64,000 nt of DNA, from the NCBI GenBank assembly GCA_003194525.1, contig NBIV01000105.1, forward strand, positions 124,001 to 188,000, given 5' to 3'. Below, piece after piece: positions 35,419-47,500 of this stretch; within the stretch, counting starts at the first letter, position 1; each line of letters begins with the position of its first letter. A program made the position numbers and the translations under genes. The stretch is from Gracilariopsis chorda. Lineage: Eukaryota > Rhodophyta > Florideophyceae > Gracilariales > Gracilariaceae. The notes under the pieces were generated by a model. It was not told the origin of the DNA. It saw only the letters and a list, made by a program, of their open reading frames with translations, and searched no databases.

Positions 35419-37101
35419 CCTACATTCGAGGACGTCGCTTCATTGTACAGACTGATCACGACCCTATCTGATACTTGTAGTCAAACGTGAAGCTCACTGA
35501 ATTTCCATGCCGCTGGCTCGACAAGATTCAGGAGCATAACTTCGACGTCTACCATCTCACGGCCAAGCGTAACATTGTCCCCGATGAGCTAAGCTGCAGA
35601 CAAGATCACACCCCGCATCTCCACTCGCTCAACATCCACCTCCCCAAAATTCATGATCGCGTTCTTGCCCTGCATGCAACCAATCAACTGGCTCGACATG
35701 TGTTTTCTAGCCCAACCAATCAAGCACGCACTTCACACAGAGTGAGAGGTGATCTTAACCCGAACCTCACCGTGCGTGAAGGTCTCATTTACTGGACAGG
35801 AACGGGCTCCATTCGCCTCTATATTCCTGATGGGTCTCTCGTTGACGAACTTACCGGCTACGTCCACGGTGTTGGTCACACTGTAGCCGACAAGACTTGC
35901 TTTTCCACAGCTTGCATAGTCCACTGGCCACACATGTATCGCGATATCCTGCGTTTCGTACGTACCTGTCGCGGCTGCAAGTCCAAAAAAGCAGTACGAA
36001 AACCGTTACAGAGACTGCTATAGCCGCTCCCGATCCCCAACCGCTGCTGGGAATTGGTGACGTTTGACTTTCTAACCAAGCCTCCGGTCTCTGATTCTGG
36101 CTTTGACGTTATTCTGGTTATCGTGGAAAAACTATCGAAGCAGTCAATCTTCATCCCAACTCACAAGTCAGCCACCACGCAGGACAATACACTTCTCTTG
36201 GAGTTGCATCTGTTTTCCAAACATAGTGTCCCTCACACTCTCAATTTGGACCGGAACCCAACGGTCAAATCGCGATTTTGGAAAACGCTCACGCAGTTGC
36301 TGAACGTTGGCAGCAATATTTCTACCGTCGACCACACGGTAACCGATGGACAATCCGAGATCCTTATCCGCACTCTCTCTACCATGTTACGGTCCTCTAT
36401 CCAATCCGCACCTTCCACGTGGGACACAGTGCTCCAGACTTTGGAGTTCGAAAACAATAGCTCACGCAACAGTAGCACCCGCCTCTCGCCTTTTGAAGTC
36501 ACTGTCGGCTACAGTCCGCACAAACCAGTCACTCGGACTCTCGCGTAATGCACTGAACGTTCCCAATCTGCTTCGGATTATTTGCAAAAGTGCAAAGCGA
36601 TAAACGCACTCGCAAGGAACATCTAGCTAACCCACGCTCGAAACAGAAGTTCTAAGCGGAACCCTCTCAGCGTGATGTAGCTTTCGAGCCCGGTGCTCTT
36701 GTTCTCTTACGCGCTGACAATCTTTCCCTGACTCTCCTTTCTACCCTCCCAAACAAGTTTCAACCACCCATTATCGGTCCGTTCCGTATTTGCAATAGCC
36801 TCAGACCTTTCACACCTACAATTCGCCGCGCTCACACGTATTTCACTTCGCGAAACTACGTTTGTTTCATGATGACAACAAGGGCCCCTTGGACATCATG
36901 ATCGACAACGACGGTGCTTTGCAACAAGAAGTAGCTACTATTCTCTCTCGACAACCATTCAATCGCTGCGCCTACTATCTGGTTCGGTTTGTAGGGGACT
37001 CTATAGACGAAGCCAAATGGCTACAGCAAACCGCTCTGCGCAACTGCACCGAAGCCCACCGCGAGTTCTCCGATACAAAGGCTTCGACGAGGACGTTGTA
37101 A
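35419..37101 (+). pseudogene. Ty3-type RNase H end-integrase-chromodomain of chimeric element
   Basis: From about 35419: RRFIVQTDHDP, then CRWLDKIQEHNFDVYHLTAKRNIVPDELSC, the end of a Ty3 RNase H. Next is the integrase zinc-binding region (GYVHGVGHTVADKTCF...CRGCKSKKAV, to 36023). The core frame 36054-36548 starts VTFDFLTKPPVSDSGFDVILVIV and has Asp5, Asp66 (LNLDRNP) and Glu102 (TDGQSE), the correct D,D(35)E spacing. VTVGYSPHKP ends the core. The frame 36862-37101 gives QEVATILSRQPFNRCAYYLVRFVGDSIDEAKWL, a chromodomain. Such tails steer integration to particular chromatin. It is similar to chromodomain Ty3 elements I associate with oomycetes. Broken by about four stops or shifts. Confidence 0.82.
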
Positions 37102-37474
37102 GCCTAAGAGGGAGTTAATTTAAGGAACTAGTCGATACTACAAGCTAGACCGTCTGTTATTGTCACTACAATACTTTCACGTGACGCAACAAGCTAGAAC
37201 AGCGTCACAGCGTAACCAATCTTAGCTACAAGCCCTCTTTGAGAAGCATTACAGACTTCACGCAAATGAATTTCAGGACCTCAGGACACAGAACGCTGCA
37301 ATGCTGCTGACAGTATTGTCTACGTTGCAGAATTCTGCATTCCCTTCGTGAGAAGAGGGTCTGAATAGTAGTGCTTTAGTAAAGACCGGTGAGTAAATAT
37401 GTGAGCAAAAGATACCACTTTTTCCCCCATCATCGTGGCATCCAAGTCCCTGCGAACTTTACCGATCTCGTGCG
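37102..37474. other. no gene seen
   Basis: Spacer between the chimeric element and the Harbinger pair. It should contain the 3' LTR of the former and the left end of the latter, but neither could be recognised. Confidence 0.4.
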
Positions 37475-38455
37475 ATGGCTACCCCTGAACACACCGCGTC
37501 TGCAACACCTATTCGAACGTCAACCAAAGCTCCCTACACCGAACACACTTTTTCCGCATATAACTCTGTTGTGAGTTCCCAAAGTCTCGATGCGAAGGCT
37601 CCACACACTCGTCCTCCACACCAGTTGCGTCGACCGCACAAACTGCAATGTTTACAACGCAAGCGCCAGTTTGTCTTGGCCTTCATTCGCGCTTCACAGG
37701 AGAAGAATATCTTATCATCACACGAGAAGTAGCTGCGACAAAGGCGCACGCTGCTGCGTTTGGTACGACGAGAACGCGCTTTGAAGCAGCCACTGAAGAA
37801 ACCAACAACAATGCGAAAATGCGCTCAAGTGTCCCATGGAAGAGCGCACAGGACAGATATAAACGTTTACAAGAAGTGTTTGAGAAGGAAAATAACGAGA
37901 AGAGGTTACTATCTGGTGTGTCCAGAGTACAGATAGGGGAGCTTAAAGAGTTGTTGATGACTATGCATGAAGCAAGAGACGAATTTAATACTCAGAACAC
38001 CGCAGAGAAAAAGGAGTGTAGGGCGTTGGATGACGCGGAGGAAATGGGGGGGGACGCATTGGTGGAGAGATAGGGAAGAGGAAATTGGTGACACCGGAGA
38101 TGGAGAATGCAGTACAGCAACAGCCTTTGCAAGGAAAAGACATCATGTATCAACGTTACTGGATGTGATTGGTGAATTGAAACAGTTTGGAATGCACCTA
38201 CGCGATGCAGATATAGAGCGAATAACGCTCGACAGGGAGAGATTTTGTTTTGAGAAGGAACATTACGAGCAGGAGCGGCAGGAAAGGAAGGAAGAACGTG
38301 ATCAGAGAAGGGCAGAACGCGTTGAAGAGCGCCAAGAGTGACAAGAAGAGCGCGAAACAGCTGCTAAACATAACCTAGAAAAGTTCACGCTCATGGTGAA
38401 GGCGTTTCTAGAGAAAGAGACTTTTATAAAATCCGTCCAGCAAAGACACAGCAGG
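37475..38455 (+). pseudogene. Myb/SANT-like accessory protein of a PIF/Harbinger transposon
   Basis: Harbinger-type elements encode a Myb/SANT-like DNA-binding partner that carries the transposase to DNA. A Thr/Pro-rich N-terminal part begins at ATG 37475. After a frameshift (about 37690) the domain reads FTGEEYLIITREVAATKAHAAAFG..RTRFEAATEETN, then WKSAQDRYKRLQEVF and LLSGVSRVQIGELKELLMTMHEARDEF (37699-37995). A long charged coiled-coil tail rich in ERQERKEERDQRRAE follows in another frame to 38341, then KFTLMVKAFLEKE. Several indels are present. It is convergent with the transposase on the other strand. Confidence 0.65.
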
Positions 38456-38529
38456 GTTCACAATATTAATTGTGAGATTGTTTACGCTTTGGTCCTGCTC
38501 ACTATTGTTGCTCGATATATTGGCTTAGT

Positions 38530-39613
38530 GATGGAGGTGCACAGTCGAAATAGCGGGCAATCTGGTTCCTGTAAATGCAGTTACGCATGTTAAAGAGAAG
38601 CACGCATGTGGAATATAGCCCTCCTACCGGTGCCCCATGAACTTTTAGTTTGCGCTTGTTGTCCATTGTGGGAAAGTAAAGCTTCATCATTTTGAAAATC
38701 TATTCTAGAGTGATGCAAACGTATGACATAGACTTGGTGAAGGCGTTCTGTGCTTGAGTGAGGTTATTGCCTTAGTGTAGTACCTCCATTTACCACTGCC
38801 GATTGTAGCCAAAATCTCCATAAATACAATAGCGCTGCGAAGAACCTCGAGGACCTTAGGGAGCACAGATTCAAGGTCATTCTGTGCACAGAGAGTCCAA
38901 TCATGCCCTCGTCCTTCTAAATGTCCAAACAATTGAATTACTAAGCCGTCGGGTGTGTTGAAGGTTTGATATTGCATCGCGTGCTTGCGCTTGTGTCCAC
39001 TATATGCAGACAGCTGCGCCATGTTACCTCCAAGGTGCATGATTCCAATGAAAGTTCTGTCAATAATGCCTACACAGTTCTGAATGCAGATGCTTTTCGC
39101 AAAGACGAATGATGGATAACGATCTAAGGTTTCCTTCACATAGTCTGACTCAATACAGCTCGTGGGAAGTTGACCCTAGCAGCCCGGAAAATGTTCGATT
39201 CCTTCCCAGAAAATCTCAGACAGCGCTGAAGCATGCTTTCCAAACATTTGCTCAAGATCTCACCAGCATGTGGTTGACGCTAGACGACGTGGTATTATGC
39301 AAGCTGCCAAGCCGGCATTAAAGCTGTAACGGTTGCACTCTGTTGATGTTTTGGCAGAGGACAATGCCAGTACCGGAATTAGCCTTCCAAATTCGTACTT
39401 GCGAAAGCAAAACTTTGAGAGGCAGTCAGAATTGCTGTATGCGATAAAGAAAAAGGCAAACGACGCGGAGCCGATGCGGTTTCGACGATTTATGAGGTTG
39501 CCATGGTCTGCTTTTCCATGAGCATACTGCTGAAAGGGGAAGAAGAGTGCTTTGGAATGGCTTAACCGCCCATGGCAAGCGATTGTTCGTCCGTTTCCAA
39601 AAGTAAGAGCCAC
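38530..39613 (-). pseudogene. PIF/Harbinger DDE transposase
   Basis: Reads from 39613 down. NSDCLSKFCFRKYEFGRLIPVLAL...RYSFNAGLAACIIPRRLAS is the HARBI1-type N-terminal helix-turn-helix region. Then come VGIIDRTFIGIMHLGGN (first catalytic Asp), YSGHKRKHAMQYQTFNTPDGLVIQLFG and LEGRGHDWTLCAQND (second Asp) in frame 39139-38705. The third Asp lies in another frame at about 38820-38795 as IYGDFGYNRQW, so a frameshift separates it from the second. C-terminal SRIDFQ..EALLSHNGQ is faint. All three acidic positions survive although the frame does not. Family: DDE_Tnp_4. Confidence 0.78.
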
Positions 39614-39649
39614 AGACCTCCAGCAGCAGAGTCTTGCTCATGATCACAA

Positions 39650-41431
39650 TTGCGTAACATCACGTTGTCCACCGTGTGGCATGGCGATGATGCCTGTAGA
39701 AGTACAAGTGTAGAGAGCGTCACGTTAACCGTAATCCCAAGTTACTCATATCAGACCCTGCGTAATCCCTATTGGAGAATTCTGAAACGTTCGTGCCGAG
39801 ATGAGATTTACTGTCATCGCATGACTGTGCGAGTCAACATGTGCACAGACGTCTGCCTCTGCGTAAAGCCGCAAAAATAAATAAAGAAGCACAGCATGGC
39901 CTGTTCCTTCTGAGAGCTCGGGAGCGAGTCAGACCTCGAACCTATCGATTCCCTCATCCTACACCCGAGGTGTCCACTCTATATTATATCAGGACCCTAA
40001 CGGCCTACTAATTATTCATCGGATGGTCAACAATGGGCTAGAACCTCCAACACAGTATGGTACCATATTATCGCTCCTATCAGCATTTCGTGATAGTAAA
40101 TTATGATAAAACGCTTATTCATTTCTCTCCCAGACGTAATCAAGTTGTCCTCGGAGGAGAACCACACATTCCCATCAGCGCGAGTGGGTGCACTCAAGCG
40201 CTTTGTCACGTCAGGTTCATAATGGCAGCACTGCGTTATGAAGTAGGAGTACCAGACTGTACCAGCAACCTCTCTGTACAGCACAGGCGTATCAGAAATT
40301 TCATGGGATGTAGGTTCGTTTACCTGTTAATTGTGCACATGAGAGATTTAATACGCACAAATGGCATTAATGCAGACGTAAACAGGGTCCCGTGGGGCAA
40401 TATCGTTCTTAGTGGCTTCAACCGACTGTTCCAAAGACCTGGCATCTCGAACAGAAATGGAAGATGCTTACGACAAATGATGCACCATGAAGAACATGGC
40501 CGGCGATAGCATACATTGTACATGTGAGACAAACGACTTGTTTTTAAACCAGGATTTCATAGTGAAAGTGCGGGACTAACCAGCTCCGGTTCTGACGAGA
40601 GATGCTGTGAAAGTTATGGTGCGCTGGAACATATGAGGAAAATATCAGCTCTACAGTAGAAAGGAACGAAGTGTGTGTCTCCCTTCGTATCTAGCAGGAA
40701 CGTCAGCTGAGAGTTGGCTGTTGTGACCTGGGTGCTGAAGATACTCTTTCCCATATCGATGTGCGCAAAAGCTTCCGGCTCGCGAACGGCAGTGTTGTTA
40801 ATGGTGATTGTGTCCGATACAGGGCACTTCATTGTAACAAAGACAATCAAAAGGCCGATTGAATTGCAACCGTCTCCGTGGCTGATGTCTAAAATAAAGC
40901 CGTACGGCGCCTTCGTTCCCCCACGTGGTAGTAAACATTGAAAACGTACCATGCAGTGAAAGCTACGTACGAGTGCTGCATTTGGGATTCGTTTATCGCT
41001 TGAGTAGTGGTCGAGGGGCCGGAAAGAGAGGGAAGGGGAAAGAGAAAGAAAGGGGATGGGAGAAATTGGAACGACAAAGGGTAGTGAAAAGGGAAGGGCA
41101 GCAAATTAGGAAGAGGAGATCTAAGGAAAAAGGAGGTGAGGAAACTCAGGGATTTGGCAGAGCTACATGATGTGAACAGTTGGGTCAGGGATTAGTGTGG
41201 TGCCCAGGTGCGCAGAAACCAAAGCATGTGCTTCATGTGGGGCAAGCGTGTTTGTAAGAACTAATCTCTTATTTGTTACAGAAACCCCCGCTCTTTCGCC
41301 TCGGCTTTATAAGCGCAAGAAGCGCATACTGGGTTGTGATTGTTGTACTTTTCTCATCCTTCTATAACGGTCAAGGTATACCCAACCGCCCTAGCGTGAT
41401 ATAATGGTCCATCTGAAGCGTCATTGGCGAC
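39650..41431. other. unassigned, one or two unrecognised open frames
   Basis: Plus frame 40057-40509 (150 codons) and overlapping frames at 40614-40952 on both strands have no motif I can name. 41010-41160 is a purine-rich stretch that would encode Lys/Arg/Glu-rich low complexity. Confidence 0.35.
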
Positions 41432-42725
41432 TTGCAGGCGGGAAGCAGCTGTACAAAAGTCGATACCATGACAGGCGATGTGGCTAGCGTTCGGTTAAAG
41501 GACAGGAAGGTAATGCTTCTGCTGTTGGAGGCTGCACAGGACGCGGTGGAAAAATCACGGACACAGATTGTCAGTCTGGGCAATCGCGTGCAAGAACAGG
41601 GCAATGCTAGTGAGAGTAGATCACTGAGATACAGGGTGGCGCAATTCGACAATCCTGTAGCAGGTAGGTCAGCTTCTCATTTTTTCGCGATTCTTCTTCG
41701 CAGGCCTTCACTTTCCACTGAGCATCTACGCCGGAAAAGTTGAGCTCTGCTGCTCCTTTTGCCGGCCGGTACCATAGAACCTCCTGGAAAAATGCGACTC
41801 CATTCTACAGACGCCTTCTAATGAGATGAATCGACCTCTAGCACCAAGCTCGAGGTCTACAGATGTGATAAACAGACGTCAGCAAATCGCTGCGATTACG
41901 GAGACTAGGTTTTATGCATCATATTTTGTGCCACAGACATGCAACGAAAAAGTTCCATATAGTTTTGAGCGAGGCAGCTCGAGACCTCAGGGCCTATGGG
42001 GGGTTTGCAAGAACCGTTGATTATATGGATACGGATGTGCTTCTACAATTGTTTACCAAGCGGATGGAACCATTATTTCTTGCGGATTTGGCACATGCAG
42101 CCCTGGCTAGTGCTAGACGCAGTGCTGAGGAGGAGATCGTTCATAACCCTTCGGACATTCTGCACAACGTAACGGTTTTGGAGAACCAAACCTCACAGAA
42201 GGACGGTGTGAACTCACTTACATCAACGCAGCAACTGAGTATACGCAAGCATATGGCTGAGATGCATGGAGAGGATGCGCCTCTTCATGCATCCTTTTCT
42301 CTACCCGCCAAAGAAACGATATCCCAAAACGCTTTGATATTGTTTTCTAGCTCTTGGTTATTTGACTGCATGGGATTTCGAATCTAGTAGACAATTTACT
42401 AACTCGCATAGTGCGCTTTACATCGCGAAGGTTATGGGAGTTCATCGAAATAATAACGACATGCAAGAAAACGTAAGCTATTCGCTCCCGCGTGGATGGA
42501 ACCTACCGTCCAAAATTGAAGTATATTTTTGAACAAGCAGGACCTTTAGACGTTACCCTTCAAGCGCTGTCTGTAGTTAACGTCACAATACCTCACAATG
42601 CAATGAAAAAAGAAGCCTGTGCAGTGCTAGGTGCAAATTACTCTTCTTGTCCTTCGAGTGCACAGCATTCTGCGAATATTGAGGCACTGCAGCATCCTAT
42701 CGGAGCTTTTGATTGGTTCACATGA
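41432..42725 (+). pseudogene. unidentified protein fragments
   Basis: Three plus-strand pieces look protein-like: 41450-41650 (MTGDVASVRLKDRKVMLLLLEAAQDAVEKS, amphipathic), 41914-42387 (EAARDLRAYGGFARTVDYMD...LFLADLAHAALASARRSAEEEI) and 42492-42725 (DGTYRPKLKYIFEQAGPLDVTLQALSVVN). They are helical in character and in the same direction as the armadillo-like fragment downstream, so they may be one broken host-type gene. Function unknown. Confidence 0.35.
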
Positions 42726-42793
42726 CCATTCAGAGTAGATGGAGGGACTAGGGGCGAGATGAGCCTGATGCGCAAGGCGTTTATGCAATTGCA

Positions 42794-43190
42794 ATGTCAC
42801 CCAGAGAACCGAAGTTGGCCAGATCTATTGGTGGGTCTACAATGATCATTCGTGTGATGGGGGTCTTCCTGTCGGATTCCAATTTTATTGAGAAGAGACT
42901 CACCATGTTGTCCAGTTTCTGTACATGTCGTTCTAATATCATGAAAATCGTGCAGGCAGGTGGTTTGGAATATATCGTCGCTGCTATGAAGCGATTCCGA
43001 CTATCGGTCATCATGCAAAAAGAAGTTTCAAGGGTACTGATTCTGCTAATGAAAGCAACTGGAGCTCTGGCTAAGAGACGTATGATACATCCAGGCAGAG
43101 CTGAAGCTATTGCTTTTTCACAGGAAAGATTTGGCGCCATGCCAGACAACAACCTGCCCGTTGTCATGGGAACGTGCAAAGCTTCACATA
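42794..43190 (+). pseudogene. armadillo-repeat-like fragment
   Basis: NIMKIVQAGGLEYIVAAMKRF (about 42935-42995) has the G-G-[IL]-..IV.AM..[FH] signature of armadillo repeats, followed by VIMQKEVSRVLILLMKATG, with about 42-residue spacing to a second GRAEAIAFSQERFGAMPDNN unit. Such repeats form protein-binding helical stacks. Downstream frames are broken. This is one of the few non-TE coding traces in the window. Confidence 0.45.
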
Positions 43191-43199
43191 TCTTATTTT

Positions 43200-44575
43200 T
43201 GATGGAGAACTCTGCGGAAATCAAAATACTGGGGAAGAGAATGAAGAAGGTGATATGTAACAAAGCCATCAAGATGGTGATGGTGAGACACGAAACAAGC
43301 AAAGCCCACAATTGTAAGAGAAGGAAAAGAAGCTTTGAAACAACTTGGGCAATTGAAAGGGGGGGGTGGAATTGTTGGAACAACGAGAAGTCGTGCAAAG
43401 TGGCCGTAAGCGTTAAATTGATACTTTTATATAAAAGATGATTCGTGTTATTTGCGCATGTCGAAGAAGAATGGTGAGCACTCTTGCCTTCTGGTAGATA
43501 TTATTGTAATTTGTGAACATGCTCAACGAGGTCTTCCTGGTGTCGAATTTCACTTACGTCTCGTTGGTAAGGGGCGCTGGACTTGAATTTGGGTAATTCA
43601 GTTCTGCAATTAGCTACAGTGTGCACAGGCGGATAAACGTGAGGAGCTCTTCTCCTTCGCACCTGTCTGCTCGAGGACAATGAACTGAGAGAAACGCACG
43701 AACTGATGGCCGATTTATCGTCATACTATAGATGACGTTGTTGGTTTTTGGGTTTGGACACAACAGTTAAAAGAGAAACTGTTTCATTGAAGCCGGGCTG
43801 TGCTCACCGTTTTAATCGTGTAAATAAACCTAGAGAGATATTTGTTTTGCGCTTCAGGCATATCGATAATGATCAGTAGCACCAGTCAATCTATTGGGAG
43901 AGGTATGAAGAGAAAAAAGGTGACCGACGCCGAAGACATGGCCAAGCTTACTTAATCGACTTTGTAATGTGAGCGATACCCATTTGGACATCTTAAGATA
44001 AGCGCCTCCTTTCTTCGCTGGTGAATTCATTCAAAGTGATTTATAGATGGTGGAGTACGAAGCAATCAATCCGTGCACACGGCTCCTATGGTTATCTGCC
44101 TGACGTTCACGTCTCCTGGGACTTTTGCAATTTGCAACAACATGGGAGCGGTGGGCAATGCTTTTTGAGTTGGTGTTCAGTTTGTACTTCTGTTTTTCGG
44201 GCTGTAACGGTAACTCATCCCAGCCATGACAATACAACGGATGGAATTCTGGCCAGAGTATTTTGAATAGTCGTACTTGTTCTTTCTTAGTGTTGATTAG
44301 AGACGTTACTTTACTGCATTCGATGAGGACGGCAGATCGGACATAGAAAAGGGTTGGTCCAGATGGTTAGGAAAGAAGGGAACAAAGCTGCGAAATGCAA
44401 ACCCAAGACACTCAGACCAAAAACCAGGCGGAGGGCTGTAGTGGATGCTACGCACCCACTCCATCTTGAAACACCGGCACCCACCCACCTCTGTTTCTGT
44501 CACCCACGCGTGGTTTGCAATTGACCGTCTGCACCGAAGGTAGCACTTCATCTCTATTCGTTTCCAGTTCAGGAA
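43200..44575. other. no gene seen
   Basis: Short frames only. The open frame to 43441 continues past the armadillo-like part with low-complexity Lys/Arg-rich sequence. The left end of the copia element that follows (LTR, start of gag) was not recognised here. Confidence 0.4.
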
Positions 44576-47500
44576 ATGCCATCGGTGTCCTTAAAACACC
44601 GAGTAGCGCGCCTCTTCCGTAAACTCGGGGGCATCCAACTACTCAACGTTCATCCCACACCCTGCGCTTCAACCGAACCGTGTATATTGATCACTGCCGA
44701 TTCTACGCATGATTACCTCAAGGCCGTCTCATACGAAGCAATCGTCTCCGTTCTGAGGCAATGTGACAAGGTGAAAGACGGAAACGGAGATTCATCATCT
44801 CGTGCCCTGTTGAGCAACGCTGCTCAGCACACGTCACATAGTAGATACACGTCGCGAAAACCAAACTCACAGGGTAGTGGGTCACGAAGAACGCGGGAGC
44901 AGCTTGCCAGACTCAAGGCAAGGACCAAGTGCCACAAATGTCGCACGTGGGGAGATTGGAAGAACGACCACAAAGAAGACGGATCCTTGAAGCCCGGAGT
45001 TCAAGCCTTCGACGCCCCTCCTGAGCAGGAAAGCTCCGCGGAGAACGTGCTAAGGTTCAACATGGTCACACTTGCCTGGAAGAACACCGAAACCATCTCA
45101 ATAAGCAATGGGACTGGATCGCTCCTGGACAACGGAGCTCCATATAGTGGAATTGGATCCAAGGAATTGAAGTTGATTGCCAAACTCGTGTGTCCTGAAT
45201 GGAATGGAGACCTTGACCCCATCCCAGATTCTGTTGCAGACCGCCCGTACTGGCAATACGGAAGCGGAGAACACAGAAGCGCGGCAAGGAAGATACTTGG
45301 TTCTGTTTTAATGGAAGCCCGAACGGATCAGGGCACGACCGTGCAGATCAGACACCTGGTCATTGATGGTTCGTCCCAGTGGGTAGTCGGCCGCAACGTC
45401 ACCAGTCATTGTGACATATTACACGCTAACCAAAACAAGTTAATTCTCCCACCGGATGCTAACGGGAATACCCAAGGCAGTATCACGCTTGTTGACTGGG
45501 ATATGCACACATACATACCCCACCAGGTGTTCACGTTTCGTACCAGTGGTACAACGGGGGATAACGAGAGATCCATGTTTTGTGCTTCTGCACATATAGA
45601 AGGCAATGTAGCGAAGAAACCCTGGAAGGATGTTAAGAAGATTGTGGACAAAGTTCACAAGCACGTCTGCGGACACTCTACATACTCAGACATAAGGATG
45701 TTGTTAGAAAGAAACATGCTGTGGAATGAGCAAGTCGACAACTACTTGCAATCCGTCCTCGAGAGATGTACAGCGTGTCTAACTACCGCCAAGCCGAAGT
45801 CAAGCCGAAAGGTGTCCCTCATCGCAATGACTAGGTCCTTCAACGATCTAGTGTGCGTGGACCACATGTTTCTCGATCAGTACTGCGTTATGCATGCTAT
45901 GGATGCTGCATCTCGTTACTCTGTTGGTGCTGTCGTCGAAGATACGTCGATGTGGCGCGCGATCCTGGTGTTCGACGCGCACTGGGTAACTCCGTTTTGG
46001 ACGCCGCAGGCAGTTGCCTTCGACAGAGGCTTCAATAACAGCGTCTTCATGGAGTACTTGCAAACTCAAGACATTGGTACCAGACCGCTACCCCCGCGCC
46101 GACACAGCAAGAATGTGCTGGAGTCTAAACACAGGATCATCCGCGATGTTTTCTTGCGACTGCAGGAAGCTTCGAAGAACGAAAAGCATGAATGGACAGA
46201 CAAGAGGATCGTTTAACAAGCCATCAGGATATCTAACGATCTGTACGGCAGCGAAATACTGTCTGCCCAAGAGCTGGCAAAGGGCTACGCAAGGCCTGTT
46301 CAGGCTGGCTCTCTGCCCAAACTGCTGTCGCAGGATCTCATCGATGCGTACCAACAATTGCTGGCCAAGCGCAAGCTGACATTCATTCTCCGATCGAAGA
46401 CATTCGAAGAAGCCTCGGTAGCCGTTGGCGATATGGTCCGAGTGTTTGTGAAGAATCATCACGACAAACGGGGCAAATGGTCCGAAAACAGGCCAGTCGT
46501 AGCATACGATGTCGCCAACCGTACTGTTACCGTGCCGGGATCGAAGGGAAGGCAAGTCAACGCAGCCATCGAAGACGTTAGGCCCGCAATATGCGACAAC
46601 GAGCTAGCAGCCGCTGTGCAAGATGCTATTGACGAGTTGGACAGAAACCTAGAAGAGGTTGTACAGGGCTTGGACAATGACACACAGTCCGAAGAAGACA
46701 ATTCAGCCGCAGCTCAGAACCAAGCTACGCATGAGAGCGACGAAGAACTAGATTGTATCGGACCCAATTTGCCGAAGGTCGGGGAGAAAATCGAAGTCTA
46801 CTGGCCAATCGACAAGAAGTTCTACAAAGGAACTGTGCATCAGCACGACGAGAAGTCAGGTAAGTTCTCCGTTCACTACGATGACGGCGACAAGGAGAAG
46901 TTGACTCTGGAAAACGAAGTCTGGAATTATGTCAAGGAAGCGCCCACCGAAGCACAGACTGAACCAGGCACGCAGGACGCCGATCGTATGCAAGCCGGGG
47001 AAGTGCATTTGTCACCGGGACAGGAGCTGGAAAGTTCCGAAAAGAATCTCATCGAGACCTATTACAAAGCGTTTGGCCACGGGGAGTTCATGCTGCATGA
47101 GGCGCAAGGTCTACCGCCCTACGCCACTCAAAACGCCTACGACAAGGAGGAACGGTCGTTCAAGAAAATAGTTCGCGATGTGGCAGTTTCCCAGGTGCCC
47201 AAGAACGCAAACATAGTCACAAGCCATGTGTTCTACAAGGTCAAAAGGTGCGATGATAACTCCCTCACGCTCAAGGCACGGATTGCCGTCCACGGTAACA
47301 AGGACCGTGACAAGGACATTCTGAAGACAGACTCGGCGACTTGCCCACCAGTTGGCATACGAATATTGCTGCCATTAACCACTATCTTTAGTTGGACGCT
47401 CGCAAAGATCGACTTTAAGAGCGCGTTTTTGCAGACCGAAGCCCAGAGAGATGTATACTTGGTTCCGCCGCGCGAATGCAAGAACCGTCATCAACACTAC

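Noticed and set aside
42781..43398. 205-codon minus-strand frame
   Set aside because: It is antisense to the armadillo-like fragment; the plus frame carries the recognisable repeat signature.
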